Below are positions 5,908 through 9,054 of a DNA stretch of 9,054 bases, one piece after another. Below the pieces are notes generated by a model. The model ran no database searches. It had not been told where the DNA came from and was given only the letters and a program-made list of their open reading frames with translations. Source of the stretch: Candidatus Nomurabacteria bacterium (GTDB lineage Bacteria > Patescibacteriota > Minisyncoccia > Phycocordibacterales > UBA1006); the NCBI GenBank assembly GCA_943357975.1, contig CALRGS010000023.1, forward strand, positions 1 to 9,054, written 5' to 3'. Position 1 is the stretch's first letter; each line of letters begins with the position of its first letter. The translations under genes and the position numbers were made by a program.

Positions 5908-8363
5908 AGTAGTGTTAATGATGCCAAACTATCTCCATCTCGCAATTTCATTACGCGAACTCCTTGAGTTGCACGCGACAATACTGGAATAGATTCAAGT
6001 TCAGTTCGAATTACTTGAGACTTAGCAGAAATAGCAATCAATTCTGAGTGATCATCAGTTACGATTTTCGCTCCAACAATCGCACCTGTTTTATCAGTTA
6101 CATTTGCTGTTTTGATTCCTGATCCTCCTCGCTTCTGAATTTTGTATTCCCCGATATCTGTTCGTTTTCCATACCCATGATCTGACATCACCATCAATGT
6201 CGGATTCTTCATGTCTTTCGAAACAACCCCGAGGCCTACCACCATGTCAGATTTGTCGAGGTCAATACCTCGAACTCCTGCAGCGGTTCGTCCCATGTCG
6301 CGTACATCAGATTCAGCAAATCGAATTGACTGACCATCCGCAGTAATGAGGCACACACTATCACCCTTCTGGGTCATAACGGTTCCAAGGAGTGTATCAC
6401 CCGCATGAAGGCCAATTGCAATGAGTCCACTGCGTCGCACCGCCGCAAAACTATCTGCAGGGACCTTCTTGATCGTTCCTTGTTTGGTTACAAAGAATAA
6501 GGATTTATCCTTTACATCAGAACCCTTTGGAACTGCAAGAATCGAAGTAACTTTTTCTGCATCACTCAATGAAAGGAAGTTCATAATTGATTTACCCTTA
6601 GTTGCACGACGTCCTTCTGGAATATCATACATTTTCATTTGATAGACCTTTCCAAGGTCGGTGAAGAACAAGAGGTCACTATGAGTGCTTGCGGTAAGTA
6701 AATGGGTTACCACATCTTCTTCTTTGGTATCCAAATCAACTACTCCTACCCCACCACGTTTCTGTGCGCGATATTCAGTAGGATCGGTTCGTTTAATATA
6801 ACCACCCGCTGTATAGACAAGAGCTGCATTGGTATCAGGAATCAAGTCTTCATCTGAGATATTTCCAACAGCACGAGCAACTACCTTAGTACGACGATCA
6901 TCGTTATATTTAGCCTTAATTTCAACCAGTTCAGCACGAATCACTGCAAGCATTTTTTCTTTACTCGCCAAAAGTGTTTTTAATTCTTTAATGAACGCAA
7001 GTATTTCTTTCAATTCTTCTTCAACTTTTTTACGTTCAAGTCCAGCAAGCTTCTGGAGCTTCATGTCCAAAATGGCAAGCGCCTGAATTTCGGAAAGCTT
7101 AAACTTCTTCATCAAGCCTTCCTTGGCATCAGTAGTATCTTTTGAAGCCTTGATTAATTTAATGACTTCATCGATATGATCGAGGGCAATTTTCAATCCT
7201 TCCAAAATATGAGCTCGAGCCTCTGCTTTTCGTAAATCAAATTCGGTGCGACGTTTTACCACCTCCTGACGGTGAGCAATAAAATTCGTAAGGAAGTCTT
7301 TGAGTGAGAGGGTTTCTGGTGCACCATCAACAAGTGCCAACATGTTAAAGTTAAAATTACTTTCAAGTTCTGTGTGTTTATAGAGGTAATTTAAAACTTT
7401 TTGTGGATTCGCTCCAGCTTTCAAATCAAATACTACACGCATTTCCTTGGTAGACTCATCACGCATTGCCTTGATTTCTGTAATCTTTTTTTCTTGAACC
7501 AACAGAGCGATCTTCTCGATCAAACTGGTTTTATTCACACGAAAAGGAATAGAGATCACTACAATTTGAAATGCTCCATTTTTAAGTTCGACAATTTCTG
7601 CCTCGCCACGACATACTACCGGACCTCGTCCTGTTGCATAGGCGTGTGCAATTGCTTTCTTGTCATAAATAATTCCACCGATAGGAAAATCTGGGCCTTT
7701 GATATGATCCATCAATTCATCGTTGGTGATCTTTAAATTATCAATCGTTGCAACGGTTGCATCAATAACCTCGCCTAGGTTGTGCGGAGGAATATTAGTT
7801 GCCATACCTACAGCAATCCCCAGTGTTCCGTTCAAAAGAAGGATCGGCACCGCGGTGGGCATTACCGATGGTTCGCTCTGCGTTGCATCATAGTTAGGAC
7901 GAAAATCTACTGTTTCTTTTTCAAGGTCACGAAGGAGCTCTCCTGAGAGTTTTGACATTTTCGCCTCGGTATAACGCATCGCCGCTGCACTGTCTCCATC
8001 AATAGAACCGAAGTTTCCTTGTCCCCAAATGAGTGGGTATCGATACGAGAAATTTTGCGCCATTCCTACCATTGAATCGTACACGGCAACGTCTCCGTGG
8101 GGGTGATACTTACCAAGTACCTCTCCTACTACCAATGCTGACTTTCTGAATTTTGCATTTGAATACAACCCGAGCTCGCTCATCGCATACAAAATACGTC
8201 GGTGTACTGGTTTCAATCCATCGCGAACGTCGGGCAATGCACGTGAAGTAATTACCGACATTGAATACGCAATAAACGCCTCGCGCATTTCTGTCGAGAT
8301 GTTCATGGGAATCATTTTATCATTCTGAATATCTGTAGTTTTGATTTCGGGTTCTTTTTTCAT
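5904..8363 (-). CDS. gyrA: DNA gyrase subunit A
   Basis: This 819-residue protein is a full-length type IIA topoisomerase A subunit, which with GyrB introduces negative supercoils using ATP. The winged-helix breakage domain carries RALPDVRDGLKPVHRR (41-56), the helix GKYHPHGDVAVYD (84-96) and the catalytic Arg130-Tyr131 in AAMRYTEAKM. The tower and coiled-coil region (about 355-490) includes ILDMKLQKLAGLE (431-443). The C-terminal beta-pinwheel follows with the GyrA box QKRGGVG (534-540), which marks gyrase over topoisomerase IV ParC, and a second similar stretch GYGKRTD...QKRGGSG (730-749) usual in GyrA. The residue matching E. coli Ser83 is Val92, while the Asp87 equivalent (Asp96) is kept. 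There is no acidic tail. The start is six bases after the upstream stop, with no Shine-Dalgarno. A GyrB gene is not in the window. The stop codon lies in the arm of the repeat at 5826-5907. Confidence 0.97.
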   Translation of the reverse strand: MKKEPEIKTTDIQNDKMIPMNISTEMREAFIAYSMSVITSRALPDVRDGLKPVHRRILYAMSELGLYSNAKFRKSALVVGEVLGKYHPHGDVAVYDSMVGMAQNFSYRYPLIWGQGNFGSIDGDSAAAMRYTEAKMSKLSGELLRDLEKETVDFRPNYDATQSEPSVMPTAVPILLLNGTLGIAVGMATNIPPHNLGEVIDATVATIDNLKITNDELMDHIKGPDFPIGGIIYDKKAIAHAYATGRGPVVCRGEAEIVELKNGAFQIVVISIPFRVNKTSLIEKIALLVQEKKITEIKAMRDESTKEMRVVFDLKAGANPQKVLNYLYKHTELESNFNFNMLALVDGAPETLSLKDFLTNFIAHRQEVVKRRTEFDLRKAEARAHILEGLKIALDHIDEVIKLIKASKDTTDAKEGLMKKFKLSEIQALAILDMKLQKLAGLERKKVEEELKEILAFIKELKTLLASKEKMLAVIRAELVEIKAKYNDDRRTKVVARAVGNISDEDLIPDTNAALVYTAGGYIKRTDPTEYRAQKRGGVGVVDLDTKEEDVVTHLLTASTHSDLLFFTDLGKVYQMKMYDIPEGRRATKGKSIMNFLSLSDAEKVTSILAVPKGSDVKDKSLFFVTKQGTIKKVPADSFAAVRRSGLIAIGLHAGDTLLGTVMTQKGDSVCLITADGQSIRFAESDVRDMGRTAAGVRGIDLDKSDMVVGLGVVSKDMKNPTLMVMSDHGYGKRTDIGEYKIQKRGGSGIKTANVTDKTGAIVGAKIVTDDHSELIAISAKSQVIRTELESIPVLSRATQGVRVMKLRDGDSLASLTLL

Positions 8364-8369
8364 AAACGT

Positions 8370-8651
8370 TTATTGTTGGTAGGGATTTGATTCATCATGT
8401 AACGTATCTGGCTTACTGACATCAATAATCTCGGTATTTTTATTTGGGCTTATAACAACATCTTTGATCGCTCCACCAAGCGAAGTAAGGGGGCTTGGGG
8501 CTTGAGACTTAGTTGATGCATGATTTCCTGTGGTAAGCGTCATCCCCCACCCTGCACCAATAATCGCCGTAAAAACAAGCGCAAGAACAAACGCGATAGT
8601 CATACGGACCTCTGGGGATTTTGAACGAAGATGTGCAAGTGTTTTTTTCAT
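8370..8651 (-). CDS. Small single-pass membrane protein of unknown function
   Basis: I do not recognise a named family. The 93 residues show a basic, mostly polar N-terminus (MKKTLAHLRSKSPEVR), one hydrophobic helix (about 17-38, MTIAFVLALVFTAIIGAGWG) and a polar exported tail (39-93) rich in Ser, Thr, Pro and Asn, ending in YQQ. The basic residues before the helix suggest N-inside, C-outside topology, as a membrane anchor or an uncleaved signal. Its start is 56 bases after the upstream gene's stop, in a gap occupied by a palindromic repeat; a GGGAG stretch belonging to that repeat lies about 12 bases before the ATG, too far for a typical Shine-Dalgarno. Its stop is six bases before gyrA, so the two are probably co-transcribed. 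Short anchored proteins like this beside housekeeping genes are common in Parcubacteria, but the link to gyrase is positional only. Confidence 0.75.
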   Translation of the reverse strand: MKKTLAHLRSKSPEVRMTIAFVLALVFTAIIGAGWGMTLTTGNHASTKSQAPSPLTSLGGAIKDVVISPNKNTEIIDVSKPDTLHDESNPYQQ

Positions 8652-8663
8652 AATAAGTGAGTA

Positions 8664-8706
8664 CTCTCCCGCCCGCTTCGCGAGGCACCCTCTCTAAAAG
8701 AGAGGG
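8664..8706. repeat. Palindromic repeat element, related to the one after gyrA
   Basis: In the 56-base gap between two genes lies a perfect hairpin CCCTCTCT-AAA-AGAGAGGG (8688-8706; eight pairs, three-base loop) next to a smaller hairpin GCCCGC-TTC-GCGAGGC (8671-8686, six pairs with one bulged A) and the block CTCTCCCG (8664-8671). Read on the minus strand the order is hairpin, TGCC, small hairpin, CGGGAGAG, which parallels the plus-strand order of the 5826-5907 element. There is no T-run directly after it on the minus strand, so it is not an obvious terminator. Confidence 0.65.
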
Positions 8707-8707
8707 A

Positions 8708-9054
8708 TTAACTTTCTATAATCACGACCTCCTGCTCCTTACTAGCAATGTCTTTATATTTTACGGTGAGCTTATCAACTGGAGTAACCTTATCCTCAGC
8801 TGATTCCTTGAGGAAATCCTTGAGCATGTCTTTTTCTTGATCAGAGCCATAATCCATAGGGATGATGACCTTGGGAGCAAATGATTTTGCAAGTTTGTGA
8901 GCAGCCTCAGCATCCAATACGGTCTTACCTCCGATAGGAACAAATAACATATCAACATCACCAATATTTTGTCGCACTTCGATTGTGAGGTCTGGTTGGT
9001 ACATGGCGCCTAAATACAAAATCTTGATACCGTCGAATTCTAAATAATAAATAG
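8708..9054 (-). CDS. Metallo-beta-lactamase-fold protein (COG2220-like), C-terminal part; 5' end outside the window
   Basis: The frame is open to the window edge, so the visible 114 residues are the C-terminal half of a protein usually about 210-230 residues long; a TTG inside the frame at 9019 is not the start. Family features are the strand FDGIKILYLG, VDMLFVPIGG followed by AEAAHKLAKSFAPKVIIPM, and the closing VDKLTVKYKD and EVVIIES strands, matching UPF0173/YtkL-type Zn-dependent hydrolases. The N-terminal HxHxDH metal motif would lie beyond the edge. Two positions that normally hold metal ligands differ: the usual GD after the strand is LGAMYQ, and the usual PMHY is PMDYGS. It may be a variant site or a non-catalytic member. 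It precedes the small membrane protein and gyrA on the same strand, separated by a palindromic repeat. Confidence 0.8.
   Translation of the reverse strand, partial: IYYLEFDGIKILYLGAMYQPDLTIEVRQNIGDVDMLFVPIGGKTVLDAEAAHKLAKSFAPKVIIPMDYGSDQEKDMLKDFLKESAEDKVTPVDKLTVKYKDIASKEQEVVIIES

Noticed and set aside
8688..8706. Intrinsic terminator after the metallo-beta-lactamase-fold gene
   Set aside because: The hairpin is strong but is followed on the minus strand by TGCCTCGCG instead of a T-run, so termination there is not supported.
8708..9019. Complete 103-residue gene starting at TTG 9019
   Set aside because: The frame continues open to the window edge and the residues before 9019 fit the metallo-beta-lactamase-fold strand, so this is a partial gene.

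Overview
The window looks like a stretch of a Patescibacteria (Candidate Phyla Radiation) genome, most likely Parcubacteria. The evidence is the set of CPR-style secreted proteins ending in a two-helix type IV secretion pilin-like module, a membrane-anchored solute-binding protein without a transporter beside it, compact gene packing, moderately AT-rich DNA, and leaders that mostly lack a Shine-Dalgarno sequence. This assignment rests on remembered family resemblance, not on a search. All eight protein genes lie on the minus strand, so the window reads biologically from 9054 down to 1. Seven genes end in TAA and one in TAG.

Right part (9054 to 5904): the C-terminal half of a COG2220-type metallo-beta-lactamase-fold protein runs in from beyond the window edge. 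It is followed by a 56-base gap holding a small palindromic repeat, then a 93-residue single-pass membrane protein, then a complete gyrA encoding the DNA gyrase A subunit. GyrA has its catalytic Tyr and GyrA box but carries Val at the usual quinolone-contact Ser.

Boundary (about 5908 to 5794): an 82-base structured repeat with 8-base terminal inverted repeats contains the gyrA stop codon in one arm. It is followed by a T-run and then by a TATAAT box six bases before the likely start of the next gene. I read this as the end of the gyrA unit and the start of a second one, possibly with a leaderless first gene.

Left part (5793 to 74): a tightly packed operon encodes a class I SAM-dependent methyltransferase, a membrane-anchored family 1 solute-binding protein, two large secreted proteins, and a small secreted two-helix protein. 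The large proteins have beta-rich/FN3-like ectodomains and C-terminal VirB2/TrbC-like (T4SS pilin-like) double transmembrane modules; the small one is essentially the pilin module alone. The two large proteins share an N-terminal region of about 230 residues that is nearly identical in protein and in blocks of DNA, pointing to recent duplication or gene conversion. A bidirectional hairpin terminator (29-63) closes the operon.

The most interesting system is this left operon: a possible cell-surface apparatus in which pilin-like membrane modules carry or anchor duplicated adhesin-like ectodomains, expressed with a solute-binding protein. Its function is inferred from architecture only.
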